64,000 bases of DNA from Fidelibacterota bacterium (GTDB lineage Bacteria; Fidelibacterota; Marinisomatia; Marinisomatales; TCS55). Positions 46,456-55,555 of the stretch are shown one piece after another (the stretch's first letter is position 1; every line of letters begins with the position of its first letter). Position numbers and translations under genes: made by a program. The notes under the pieces are model-generated. The model was not told where the DNA came from, searched no databases, and saw nothing but the letters and a program-made list of their open reading frames with translations. The DNA lies in contig JAPYRG010000008.1 of the NCBI GenBank assembly GCA_029936965.1, positions 19,984 to 83,983 of the forward strand, in the 5' to 3' direction.

Positions 46456-46629
46456 ATGCAAATTATTCTAAGTGCGCTCTTTATTTATCTGGTAATTCAG
46501 TGCGTTAGATATATATTTAAAATAAGTATTAAAAGATCAGGGAAACAAAATCATCAAAATATCAAGAACTCTTACAAGAATTTGGATATTCAAGATGCAG
46601 ATTATGAAGATATCGATCAAAAATTATGA
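46456..46629 (+). CDS. 57-residue single-pass membrane protein (DUF4834-like)
   Basis: ATG at 46456, five bases after the kinase stop; its stop overlaps the DoxX start (ATGA at 46626-46629). One helix (IILSALFIYLVIQCVRYIF), a basic stretch (KISIKRSGK) and an acidic end (DIQDADYEDIDQKL). The layout resembles the small DUF4834 proteins of Bacteroidetes, which end in a D/E-rich Y-x-E/D-I/V-D motif; the match is by eye. Function unknown. Confidence 0.65.
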   Translation: MQIILSALFIYLVIQCVRYIFKISIKRSGKQNHQNIKNSYKNLDIQDADYEDIDQKL

Positions 46630-47069
46630 AAAGAATAGAACCTATAGCATCATATTTATACCCAAATAATCTTTACTTATCCCATTCATTATTAATTTTG
46701 CGATTTATTCCTAGTATAATGATGATTTATAATCATGGATGGAGTAAGATTACAGCTGGCTATGAAAAATGGGAACGTCTTGGCGCAGCTTTAACTGATT
46801 TTATTGGATTAGAATATTTAAATGTGTTTTTTGGTTTTATGGCAGCATTATCTGAATCTGCAGTAATGATATTCGTGGTAGTTGGTCTATTTACGCGTCC
46901 TGCAGCACTTTTGTTGTTATTTACCATGTTTGTTGCTTCAGTTAATCATGTAGTTGATGGAGAATTTCCTGAATTAGCTATATTGTATTTTCTTATTATG
47001 CTTGTATTATTTATTTGCGGCCCAGGAAAGCTAAGTTTGGATTATCACTATTTTTCGAAAAAGGAATAA
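46626..47069 (+). CDS. DoxX family membrane protein
   Basis: 147 residues with four helices. LLILRFIPSIMMIYNHGWSKI, then FFGFMAALSESAVMIFVVVGLFTRPAALLLLFTMFVASVNH, with the Glu-containing second helix typical of DoxX. Inner membrane; members are linked to quinone or redox stress functions but the biochemistry is unsettled. Followed 21 bases later by an oxidoreductase gene. Confidence 0.88.
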   Translation: MKRIEPIASYLYPNNLYLSHSLLILRFIPSIMMIYNHGWSKITAGYEKWERLGAALTDFIGLEYLNVFFGFMAALSESAVMIFVVVGLFTRPAALLLLFTMFVASVNHVVDGEFPELAILYFLIMLVLFICGPGKLSLDYHYFSKKE

Positions 47070-47090
47070 TTTAGATTAGGATAATATTAT

Positions 47091-48113
47091 ATGAAGGCAG
47101 TTAGAATTCATGAACATGGTAGTGAAGAAGTTTTAGTTTGGGAGGAAGTTTCATTACCTGAGGTGAAGGACGATCAAGTCTTAGTTGAAATAAAAGCAGC
47201 AGCAATTAATCATCTTGATATTTGGGTTCGTAAAGGTATTCCAGGTATATCTTTACCTATGATCATTGGAAGTGATGGTGCAGGTGTAGTTGCTGAAGTT
47301 GGGAAAGGAGTAGATAAATTTAACATTGGAGATGAAGTAATTATAAACCCACTTTTATTCTGTGGTACTTGTTCATCCTGCTTAGATAGTCAAGAGAATC
47401 AATGTTCTTCAATGGGAATACTTGGTGAGACAACTAATGGAACTAATTGTGAATTCATAGCCTTGAATCAGAGGAGTTTAAATAAAAAACCTACGAATAT
47501 AAGTTTTGAATCTGCAGCTTCTTTTCCTCTTGCAGGGCAAACTTCTTATCAAATGCTCATAAATCGGGCAATGTTAAAAAAATCTGATATTGTATTTATT
47601 TGGGGTGCAAGCTCAGGCGTTGGTTCATTTGGTTTGCAAATTGCTAAATCATATGATTGCAAAGTCATAGCTACTGGAGGGTCAAAGGAAAAATGTGAGT
47701 ATGCTTCTAAACTTGGTGCAGACTTAAGCTTAAATCACTATAAAGATGATATTGTCTCTAAAGTTAAAGATTTTACTAAAGGAAAGGGTGTTAATCTCAT
47801 TTTTGAGCATTCAGGTTTTGAGACATGGAGTACTTCAATGAAAATATTAAGTAGATATGGTAGATTAGTAACTTGCGGGTCAACAACGGGTCCAAAAGTT
47901 TCCATTGATTTACGTTATATTTTTTTTAAACAACAGTCAATATTAGGCTCTACTATGGGAACGCTTTCGGCTTTGGATGGTATAATGAATCTTATTTCTG
48001 ATGGAGCAGTTACTCCAGTTATAGATAAGGTATTCCCAATGGAAAATATAGCTGATGCACATAAATATATTGAAAATAGTAACCAATTTGGGAAAGTAGT
48101 ACTTGTGCCTTGA
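47091..48113 (+). CDS. Zinc-type alcohol dehydrogenase/quinone oxidoreductase-like protein
   Basis: 340 residues, medium-chain dehydrogenase fold. GroES-like N-terminal domain; NAD(P) domain with VFIWGASSGVGSFGLQIAK. The structural zinc set is present (CGTCSSCLDSQENQC, four Cys). The catalytic zinc ligands look absent: the usual Cys is Asn in INHLDIWV and the usual GHE is GSDGAG. It thus resembles quinone/enoyl reductases of the family. Substrate unknown. Stop overlaps the ferredoxin TTG. Confidence 0.87.
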   Translation: MKAVRIHEHGSEEVLVWEEVSLPEVKDDQVLVEIKAAAINHLDIWVRKGIPGISLPMIIGSDGAGVVAEVGKGVDKFNIGDEVIINPLLFCGTCSSCLDSQENQCSSMGILGETTNGTNCEFIALNQRSLNKKPTNISFESAASFPLAGQTSYQMLINRAMLKKSDIVFIWGASSGVGSFGLQIAKSYDCKVIATGGSKEKCEYASKLGADLSLNHYKDDIVSKVKDFTKGKGVNLIFEHSGFETWSTSMKILSRYGRLVTCGSTTGPKVSIDLRYIFFKQQSILGSTMGTLSALDGIMNLISDGAVTPVIDKVFPMENIADAHKYIENSNQFGKVVLVP

Positions 48114-48466
48114 GTAAGTATGCTAAACATATATTTATTTGTGTAAATGAGAGGGACTCTAATAATCAACGTGGAAGTTGCGCTAAATGTGGAGGCATGG
48201 ATATTAGGATGAGATTCGTGAAACTAATAAATGAACATGGATTAAAAGGAATCGTACGTGCTAATAAAAGCGGTTGTTTAGATGTATGTGAATTAGGTCC
48301 AGCTGTAGTGGTTTATCCTGATGGGGTATGGTATACAAATGTTCAGTTAGATGACGTAGATGAAATTTTTCAATCAAATATTATCAATCATAAACCTGTA
48401 AAAAGACTTATGGCTAATAAAAATACTTGGAATGAACTGCAATTATTAAAGGAATTAAAAAATTGA
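48110..48466 (+). CDS. Thioredoxin-like [2Fe-2S] ferredoxin
   Basis: 118 residues from TTG 48110 (TTGA overlap with the oxidoreductase stop). Cysteines FICVNERDSNNQRGSC and SGCLDVCELGP give the C-x12-C and C-x3-C set of the thioredoxin-like 2Fe-2S family, as in NuoE-type and (2Fe-2S) ferredoxin domain proteins. VVVYPDGVWYTNV is the typical end of the fold. Electron carrier, possibly for the preceding enzyme. Confidence 0.9.
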   Translation: MSKYAKHIFICVNERDSNNQRGSCAKCGGMDIRMRFVKLINEHGLKGIVRANKSGCLDVCELGPAVVVYPDGVWYTNVQLDDVDEIFQSNIINHKPVKRLMANKNTWNELQLLKELKN

Positions 48467-49050
48467 GACAAATAATTATTATAGTTTTTTTTATGGGTTA
48501 TTTGCTTGGACAAGAACTTTCATCATTAAATTATAGTGGCTTTGGATTAGACGTTGGTGAAAGTGGAGCTGGTCTATCCTATAATCGAGCATGGTTTAAG
48601 AATAAGAAATTATATTTTATTGGTGAGCTAAGAATTTTTGATGCTAAACACCCTGATGAGATAATTATGCAAGACTATTATACGGGCAGAGCATATAAGT
48701 TTAACAATATTAATTTACTACTACTGCCTTTGTTCTCTGGATTTAAATACTATCCGTTTGTTGGTAAGATTGCAAATAATTTTTCACCATTTCTTAGTAT
48801 AAAATTTGGTCCAATATTAATCTTAGATGGTGCAGAAAGCGGCTCTTTTAAGCAAAAATGGCATGACAATGTTCAGTATTATCATTCCTGGGGTGGTTTT
48901 ATTGGTTTAGGTGCAGATGTAATAACTTCTAATAATGCCATACTAACAGTAAGAGTTGGATATGATGAACTACCAATGCCTCAAGAAATTGATGGTAGGA
49001 AAAAATATAGTGGCGCATTAGTACGTTTTGGTTTTAATTGGAAGAAATAG
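48463..49050 (+). CDS. Exported barrel-like protein of unknown function
   Basis: 195 residues from TTG 48463 (TTGA overlap). Short signal (IIIIVFFMGYLLGQ). Alternating strands (SGFGLDVGESGAGLSYNRAWF, LYFIGELRIF, LSIKFGPILIL, GGFIGLGADVIT, GALVRFGFNWKK) and a C-terminal aromatic strand suggest a small outer-membrane beta-barrel. No family recognised. Three bases before rsmE. Confidence 0.7.
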   Translation: MRQIIIIVFFMGYLLGQELSSLNYSGFGLDVGESGAGLSYNRAWFKNKKLYFIGELRIFDAKHPDEIIMQDYYTGRAYKFNNINLLLLPLFSGFKYYPFVGKIANNFSPFLSIKFGPILILDGAESGSFKQKWHDNVQYYHSWGGFIGLGADVITSNNAILTVRVGYDELPMPQEIDGRKKYSGALVRFGFNWKK

Positions 49051-49053
49051 TCT

Positions 49054-49779
49054 TTGTCTGATTTTCGCTCCTTTTTTGTAAATCCTAATAATATTGATAA
49101 TAATTATTTTTTTTTGGATGAAGTAGAATCTCATCACCTTACAAATGTTTTAAGATTAAAGATTTATGATGATATCTACTTGATCGATGGAGAAGGTATT
49201 GCATATAAAGCTATTATAGAGAAAATATCAAAAGAAAAAGTTTCTGGGAAAATAACTGAAGTCTTTCCAGGATTTGGCGAGCCTATATGCAAAATTGATC
49301 TTGCTGTTGGTATAATAAAACCATCAAGAATGCAATGGGCAATTGAAAAGTCAACTGAGTGTGGTGTCGATAATATTTTCCCAATCCAGATGGATAGGTC
49401 TATTAAACGTTCATTCAATCTTGAAAGATATAAAACAATCATAAAGTCTTCAGCTAAACAATGTGCTCGCTCAAGGATTCCAAATATTAATCAACCTCAA
49501 CCTCTATCAGATTGGCTTGATACACAAATCAATATGCCTATAATTGTATCTTCACAGAGGTCTAAAAATAATATTTTTGATTTGCGAGATTTACTTCCAG
49601 TAGATTGTGATAAACTAAGTTTAATAATCGGTCCTGAAGGGGGTTTTAGTGATAATGAGATTTCGTTATTTAATAATTATAAATCAATCTTTATTTCGTT
49701 AGGTAATCGTCGCCTCAGGACGGAAAGCGCAGTTGTATCAGCGATATCTATTATTAATCAACTAATAACTGGAGAATAA
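49054..49779 (+). CDS. rsmE: 16S rRNA m3U1498 methyltransferase
   Basis: 241 residues from a TTG start, the only one giving the full N-terminal PUA-like domain (SDFRSFFVNP, ESHHLTNVLRL). SPOUT domain: IIKPSRMQWAIEKSTECGVDNIFPI, then the knot motifs LIIGPEGGFSDNEISLF and LGNRRLRTESAVVSAISII. Methylates U1498 of 16S rRNA. Three bases before the HIT gene. Confidence 0.95.
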   Translation: MSDFRSFFVNPNNIDNNYFFLDEVESHHLTNVLRLKIYDDIYLIDGEGIAYKAIIEKISKEKVSGKITEVFPGFGEPICKIDLAVGIIKPSRMQWAIEKSTECGVDNIFPIQMDRSIKRSFNLERYKTIIKSSAKQCARSRIPNINQPQPLSDWLDTQINMPIIVSSQRSKNNIFDLRDLLPVDCDKLSLIIGPEGGFSDNEISLFNNYKSIFISLGNRRLRTESAVVSAISIINQLITGE

Positions 49780-49782
49780 AGA

Positions 49783-50127
49783 ATGGATAAGTGCTTATTT
49801 TGCAATATAGTTAATAATAATATTCCTTGTGATAAATTAATAGAAAATGATTCAATTATAGCATTTAGGGATATCAACCCTCAAGCGCCAACACATATTC
49901 TTATTATTCCTAAAAAACATATATCGACAATTAATGATTTAAAACCTGATGATTCTATTTTGATAGGAGAATTGTTTTTAATAGCTAAGGAATTAGCTCA
50001 AGTTGAAAATATAAATAATAGCGGATTTAGGACGGTATTTAATTGCAACGAAGATGGAGGTCAAACAGTATTTCATATTCATCTTCATTTATTAGGAGGT
50101 AGGAAATTAAGTTGGCCTCCAGGGTAA
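49783..50127 (+). CDS. HIT family nucleotide hydrolase (HINT type)
   Basis: 114 residues. CLFCNIVNNNIPCDKLIENDSIIAFRDINPQAPTHILIIPKKH at the N-terminus and the histidine triad VFHIHLHLLGGR near residue 100, followed by the WPPG end of the bacterial HINT group. Hydrolyses nucleoside phosphoramidates by family; the physiological substrate is unclear. A CxxC at the N-terminus may bind zinc. Confidence 0.95.
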   Translation: MDKCLFCNIVNNNIPCDKLIENDSIIAFRDINPQAPTHILIIPKKHISTINDLKPDDSILIGELFLIAKELAQVENINNSGFRTVFNCNEDGGQTVFHIHLHLLGGRKLSWPPG

Positions 50128-50194
50128 AATTTTATTTAAAATAATAGTTTTCACGAGGGATATTGATTAAAATTATATTTCATAATACCTCGGA

Positions 50195-53100
50195 ATGTAT
50201 ATATCAGAATTAACAATGCATGGTTTTAAGTCCTTTGCAAAAAAGGATGTTGTGCATTTTGGTGAAGGGATTACAGCAATTGTAGGACCTAATGGGTGCG
50301 GTAAAACAAACATCGTAGATGCTATTCGATGGGTTCTTGGCGAACAAAAACATAGTATTCTTAGAAGTGGAAAAATGGAAGATATTATTTTTAATGGTGC
50401 AAGAAATGTAAAACCCTTAAGCGTCTGTGAAGTATCATTAACTGTACATAATAATAAAGGTAAACTTCCTCTTGAATATAATGATATTGAAATAGGAAGA
50501 AGATTATATAGAAGCGGTGAAAGTGAATACTTTATGAACCGCACTCCATGTAGATTGAAAGATATTCATGACTTATTTATAGATACTGGGATGGGTTCAG
50601 ACGCCTATTCAGTAATCGAATTAAAAATGATTGAACAGATATTATCTGAAACGGGTGATGATAGAAGAAGAATGTTTGAAGAAGCATCTGGGATAAACAA
50701 GTATAAAATGCAAAAAAAATCTACATTAAGAAAATTCGAATCAACGCGCTCTGACCTACATAGGGTAAATGATCTAATCCTTGAAATAGAGGCAAAAGTG
50801 AAGTCTCTTTCATTGCAGTTAAAACGTTTTGAACGTCATTCAAAATTACTGGATGATTTGAAAACAAAAGAAATTTCTTTAGCATTTTTACAAACACATG
50901 CATATAAGACAGATTTACAACCTTTAAATACACGAATTGCTGAATTAAATCACTTGAGAGATTCAAATCAGACTGAAGAATCTGAAGTAGAAAAGAAATT
51001 AATATCACTTCAGTCTATCTTCAAAGGTCAACAGGATGAGTTGGATAAATATAGAAAGCAATTAACTGATTATAATGATAAGCGTGAATCTTTACAAAGT
51101 GATATTATAATCTGGAAAGAGCAGTCACGGTCTGCGCATATTTCTTTAGATCGTTTATCTTTAGAGGAGGAAAAAAGTAACCAAAAATCTAAAGAGCTTC
51201 ATAGTCACCTGGCGGATTATCGCAAATCAATCAAGGGATTGAAACCTAAAATTGATTCTTGTTTAAATCTTTTTAAACAAAAGCATAGTGAGTTTAATAA
51301 TATTGATGATCAATTAAAAAATATGCAATCAAGTATAGATATTGAACAAGATAAGCGTTGGGAAATTCAGAAGAAATTATCTGATAAGAAATCAATGTAT
51401 GATACAGCTGAAGTAATAATTAATGAAAAGAAAAATAATACTATAGATCTAAATGAAAAAGTTAGTGGGACACGGAAAGAATTAGATAATATTTTAAAAG
51501 ATTTAAACAAGAATCAATCGAACAAAAAAGGTATTCTTAAAAAAATAAACAAAAATAAAATTGACTTAAATTTAAATGACGAAGAGTTAAATAAATTAGA
51601 AAAAGAAAAATATAATATAGAAGCGAAAAAAAATAGAATATTAGCATATTTAGATGCCCTTGATTCAAAACATACTTTTTATGAGGAATTAGTAAATGCG
51701 GGGGAAGGTTATCCAAAAGGTGTAAGAGATGTTTTAAACAATAAAAATATATTTAAAGACGCTATGGGGACTGTAGGCGATCTTCTAAACGTTGATGCAT
51801 CGATTTCTTCTTCAATTGAAATGGCCCTCGGGGATTATGCAAAATGTATAGTTGTTAAAAATAAAAAGAATGCAATTAGTATTTTAGAAATGATTCGCAA
51901 TCGTAAATCAGGAAGAATTATGATAATTCCCCTTGACAGCATTCCATCAATCAATGCTGTGAGCAAATCGATTCAGCCAAACAAAAATGTTATTGGTCGT
52001 GCTGTTGATTTAGTTAAAGTGCTACCAAAATTTAAACCGTTATTAGATTTCCTTTTAGGTAATATTGTCTTAGTGAAAGATATAAAAGTTGCGATGTTGG
52101 ATAATAGCCTTAAAGATTTAGACCTAATTGGCCAAGATGGAGTTTTATTAATAAAAGGAATGATTATTGATCGCATCTCTAGTAAAAAGAGCTTAGGGCT
52201 GATCGGAAGAAAAGAGAAATTGTCCATAATAAAAGATAAGATCAAAACTGACAATTCATTGTATAGTAAGTTGGATAAAAAGCTAATTAAAGTTATTGCG
52301 ACTATAGAAAAGAAAGAAAAGTTTAAAAAGAAGCATCAAGATGCTTCAAGGGATTTCTCCAAAGCTCTTTCAGAAATTGATGATTTGTTAGATAATCTTG
52401 AGATCCAAAAATCTGTTCTATCGGAGTCTATTGCTGGGTCAGATGCAATTATTTCACTAAATAAAAAAGATATTAAAAGTCAAACAATTCTAAGAAGATC
52501 TTTAAAATCAGCTATCCAAAAAGAAGAGAGAGAACTTAGTAAGTATTTGAAAGAAATTATGAATAAAGGTGAAGAATTATTAAAAGTTCAATCTTCTAGA
52601 GATAAGCTACATCAGCAATTACAAGATGCTAGGATAAACCACCTTAACTTTGAAGGTCAAAGAGAGAATTTAGCCTTTCAAGAGTCTACTGCTGAAGAAG
52701 CTATAAAGGAGTTTGTAAAAAGAAAGTCTGAGATTAAAGGAGAAATAAAAGATATAAGGGAAAGTGAAAAGAACTTAAGAAGATTAGTTTCTGTTGCTGG
52801 AAAAAAATTATCTGATATTAATGCTAATGTAAACAAGCAAAAATCTGTTCTTAGTCTAAAACAAGAAGCTGCAAATGATTCATATGTAATAATTGAAGAA
52901 ATGCAAGCTCAAATCAGGTCTGAACAGAAAAATAGAGAATCTTTACTTGAAGAATTAAAAAATTGTGAATTAAAGGTTGCAGATTTAGATCAGCGCATCA
53001 ACTTTGTCTCTGAACGTATTCTTGATAGTTATAATACCAATATTTCTGATGAAATGATTGTTGATCAAACTGAAAATGCATTAAATGCTTCAATAGAGCG

Positions 53101-53716
53101 GATTGAGAAAAGTATTGAAAATATAGGACCAATAAATATGGCTGTTCAGATTGAGCACGAAGAAGAGAATGAACGTTTATTAATGTTGACCGATCAAAGA
53201 GATGATTTGATAAAAGCAGAGCAAAATTTATTAGATACAATTCAAGAGATCGATAAAATAGCAAGAGAGAAATTTCAAGGCACATTTGAAGATATTAGTA
53301 AAAATTTTGAAAAATTATTCACTATGTTTTTTGAGGGTGGGCGAGGTTCACTTAGGCTTGAAGGAGACCCCGACCCTTTAGAAGCGAATATTGGAATTCA
53401 TGCTCAGCCTCCTGGAAAGCGTAATCGATCTCTACGTCAATTATCAGCAGGTGAAAAAGCTTTAACAGCTATTGCGTTATTATTTTCTATATATCAAGTG
53501 AAGCCTAGCCCGTATTGTATACTTGATGAAGTTGATGCTCCATTAGATGATGTAAATATTAGAAAATTTTCTAGAGTTTTGAATAATTTTTCTAATGATA
53601 CGCAATTCATTGTTGTAACACATAATAAATTAACTATGGAATCTGCTAATTTTCTTTATGGAGTTACGATGGAGAAGAAGGGTGTGTCACAACTCGTTTC
53701 AGTAAAATTAGACTGA
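50195..53716 (+). CDS. smc: Chromosome segregation ATPase SMC
   Basis: 1173 residues, normal length. Head: FGEGITAIVGPNGCGKTNIVDAIRWVLGEQ (Walker A near 32-39), signature RQLSAGEKALTAIALLF and Walker B YCILDEVDAPLDD near the C-terminus. Two long Lys/Glu-rich coiled coils flank a hinge at about 500-650 (AGEGYPKGVRDVLNNK... and LIGQDGVLLIKGMIID). Condenses and separates chromosomes with ScpAB, which are not nearby. A run of housekeeping DNA genes follows. Confidence 0.97.
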   Translation: MYISELTMHGFKSFAKKDVVHFGEGITAIVGPNGCGKTNIVDAIRWVLGEQKHSILRSGKMEDIIFNGARNVKPLSVCEVSLTVHNNKGKLPLEYNDIEIGRRLYRSGESEYFMNRTPCRLKDIHDLFIDTGMGSDAYSVIELKMIEQILSETGDDRRRMFEEASGINKYKMQKKSTLRKFESTRSDLHRVNDLILEIEAKVKSLSLQLKRFERHSKLLDDLKTKEISLAFLQTHAYKTDLQPLNTRIAELNHLRDSNQTEESEVEKKLISLQSIFKGQQDELDKYRKQLTDYNDKRESLQSDIIIWKEQSRSAHISLDRLSLEEEKSNQKSKELHSHLADYRKSIKGLKPKIDSCLNLFKQKHSEFNNIDDQLKNMQSSIDIEQDKRWEIQKKLSDKKSMYDTAEVIINEKKNNTIDLNEKVSGTRKELDNILKDLNKNQSNKKGILKKINKNKIDLNLNDEELNKLEKEKYNIEAKKNRILAYLDALDSKHTFYEELVNAGEGYPKGVRDVLNNKNIFKDAMGTVGDLLNVDASISSSIEMALGDYAKCIVVKNKKNAISILEMIRNRKSGRIMIIPLDSIPSINAVSKSIQPNKNVIGRAVDLVKVLPKFKPLLDFLLGNIVLVKDIKVAMLDNSLKDLDLIGQDGVLLIKGMIIDRISSKKSLGLIGRKEKLSIIKDKIKTDNSLYSKLDKKLIKVIATIEKKEKFKKKHQDASRDFSKALSEIDDLLDNLEIQKSVLSESIAGSDAIISLNKKDIKSQTILRRSLKSAIQKEERELSKYLKEIMNKGEELLKVQSSRDKLHQQLQDARINHLNFEGQRENLAFQESTAEEAIKEFVKRKSEIKGEIKDIRESEKNLRRLVSVAGKKLSDINANVNKQKSVLSLKQEAANDSYVIIEEMQAQIRSEQKNRESLLEELKNCELKVADLDQRINFVSERILDSYNTNISDEMIVDQTENALNASIERIEKSIENIGPINMAVQIEHEEENERLLMLTDQRDDLIKAEQNLLDTIQEIDKIAREKFQGTFEDISKNFEKLFTMFFEGGRGSLRLEGDPDPLEANIGIHAQPPGKRNRSLRQLSAGEKALTAIALLFSIYQVKPSPYCILDEVDAPLDDVNIRKFSRVLNNFSNDTQFIVVTHNKLTMESANFLYGVTMEKKGVSQLVSVKLD

Positions 53717-53731
53717 GGATTGTTAGTCTTT

Positions 53732-54457
53732 ATGTCTGGTCATAGTAAATGGTCTACAATAAAACGTAAAAAAGCGGCTGTTGATGCAAGGCGTGGTAAA
53801 ATATTCACAACTCTAATTAAAGAAATTACAATTGCTGCGAGGGAGGCTGGGGGAGACGCTAGTTCCAACCCTAGATTACGTCAAGCCGTAAGTAGCGCTC
53901 GCGATTCAAATATGCCGCACGATAATATTAAAAGAGCCATAATGAAGGGAACTGGTGAGCTTCCTGGTGTTACTTATGAAGAATGCACTTATGAAGGATT
54001 TGGTCATGGAGGAGTGGCTATATTTATGGAAGTTTTAACAGATAATAAAAATAGAACTGTAGCAGAAATCAGGCATCTAATAACAAAATATGGAGGTAAT
54101 CTTGGTGAGAATGGTAGTGTATCTTGGATGTTTGATAAGAAAGGCCAAATTATAATTTCCAAAGTAGATCAAAATGAAGATAATCTTTTTGAAGACTCTA
54201 TTAATGCTGGGGCAGAAGATTTTGATGCAGATGAAGACAATTATATAGTTAAGACAGATCCACTAGAAATGATGAATGTAAGAAAAATTCTTGAGGATAA
54301 TGGTTATAAAATAGATTCAGCTAAAGTAGAAATGTTGCCCAAAAATTTACATAGAATTGATAAAGATAAATCAGAGAAGGCTATCATGCTTTTAGAATCC
54401 ATTGAAGATCATGAAGACATTAAATCGGTTTATACTAATCTTGACTTTGAAGATTAA
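53732..54457 (+). CDS. YebC/PmpR family protein
   Basis: 241 residues from ATG 53732; the in-frame TTG at 53720 would add four residues. Starts SGHSKWSTIKRKKAAVDARRGKIFT, the invariant family N-terminus, then NPRLRQAVSSARDSNMPHDNIKRAI and YEGFGHGGVAIFMEVLTDNKNRT. Family members act as transcriptional regulators or, as shown for some, help ribosomes at proline stretches. Directly upstream of ruvC-ruvA, the classical order. Confidence 0.96.
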   Translation: MSGHSKWSTIKRKKAAVDARRGKIFTTLIKEITIAAREAGGDASSNPRLRQAVSSARDSNMPHDNIKRAIMKGTGELPGVTYEECTYEGFGHGGVAIFMEVLTDNKNRTVAEIRHLITKYGGNLGENGSVSWMFDKKGQIIISKVDQNEDNLFEDSINAGAEDFDADEDNYIVKTDPLEMMNVRKILEDNGYKIDSAKVEMLPKNLHRIDKDKSEKAIMLLESIEDHEDIKSVYTNLDFED

Positions 54458-54459
54458 AA

Positions 54460-54936
54460 ATGCGTGTTATAGGCGTTGATCCAGGTATTGTTGTGACAGG
54501 TTTTGGTATTATTGATAAAAATAATAATAACATAGTTGCTCATAGTTATGGTACAGTAAAGCCACCAAAGAATATGCATCTATCAGATAGGTTAGGCTAT
54601 CTCTACGATGAAATATCTTTATTATTAGATAAATACAAACCCAATATGCTTGCAGTTGAGGACACATTTTATTCTAAGAATTTTAAATCTGCAATGTTGT
54701 TAGGTCAGGCAAGAGGAGCTATTATTCTTGCAGGTTATTCTTCAAAAATTTCATGCATTGAGTTTTCTCCTAAAAAAGTTAAAAAGTCAGTTGTTGGTAA
54801 TGGAAATGCTAGTAAAGAACAAGTTCAATATATGGTAAAGAATATTTTACAGTTAGATCAACTGCCGTCTCCTTTTGATTCTTCAGATGCTCTTGCTATA
54901 GGATTATGTTATTTAAATCAAAATCAAGTGGAATAA
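54460..54936 (+). CDS. ruvC: Holliday junction endonuclease RuvC
   Basis: 158 residues. RNase H-like resolvase. Catalytic acids in GVDPGIVVTGFG (Asp7), LAVEDTFYSKN (Glu near 67) and FDSSDALAIGLC (Asp near 140). Resolves Holliday junctions with RuvAB. Two bases after yebC and three before ruvA. Confidence 0.97.
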   Translation: MRVIGVDPGIVVTGFGIIDKNNNNIVAHSYGTVKPPKNMHLSDRLGYLYDEISLLLDKYKPNMLAVEDTFYSKNFKSAMLLGQARGAIILAGYSSKISCIEFSPKKVKKSVVGNGNASKEQVQYMVKNILQLDQLPSPFDSSDALAIGLCYLNQNQVE

Positions 54937-54939
54937 TCT

Positions 54940-55536
54940 ATGATTGAATCAATAAAAGGAATACTTAATAAAAAAGATCCAACTATTGCAATAATAGATG
55001 TTGGCGGTATTAGGCTTGGTGTAAATATTACATTGTCTACCTATGAAAAATTAGGAGATATTGATGCTTCAATTGAGTTATTGACTTATTTAAATGTCCG
55101 TGAAGATATTATGGAGTTATATGGTTTTTTTGATAGTAGCGAAAGATACTTATTTAAACAGTTAACATCTGTCAATGGAATTGGTCCTAAATCTGCTTTG
55201 AATATTTTATCTGGTACTAGTCCAAATAGTTTTAAGAAAAATATAATTAATGATGATATTGGTTCGTTGACTTCAATTCCTGGAATAGGTACGAAAACAG
55301 CTAAAAGGATTATTATAGAATTAAAAGATAAATTTATTGATGGTGGCGAGACTGTTGATTTAGGGTTTCAATTGGATTCTAATGAGAAAGATACAATTGA
55401 TGATGTCGTTAAAGTTTTATTATCGCTAGGATATAATAGAAATTTAATTGATAAAGCTGTTTCAAAGATTGCAACGAAAGAAGTCCTTAAAGATGATCTA
55501 GAAAATATAATTAAGATGACATTAAAAAAATTATGA
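54940..55536 (+). CDS. ruvA: Holliday junction branch migration protein RuvA
   Basis: 198 residues. N-terminal OB domain (IESIKGILNKKDPTIAIIDVGGIRLGVNITLSTYEKL, LNVREDIMELYGFFD), two helix-hairpin-helix motifs (LTSVNGIGPKSALNIL, LTSIPGIGTKTAKRIIIELKDK) and the small C-terminal domain III (DDVVKVLLSLGYNRNLIDKAV) that contacts RuvB. ruvB is not in the window. Confidence 0.97.
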   Translation: MIESIKGILNKKDPTIAIIDVGGIRLGVNITLSTYEKLGDIDASIELLTYLNVREDIMELYGFFDSSERYLFKQLTSVNGIGPKSALNILSGTSPNSFKKNIINDDIGSLTSIPGIGTKTAKRIIIELKDKFIDGGETVDLGFQLDSNEKDTIDDVVKVLLSLGYNRNLIDKAVSKIATKEVLKDDLENIIKMTLKKL

Positions 55537-55555
55537 TTATTATGGTATTTATAGA

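Noticed and set aside
50173..50544. 123-residue minus-strand frame over the smc start
   Set aside because: Opposite the conserved SMC ATPase head; no independent support.
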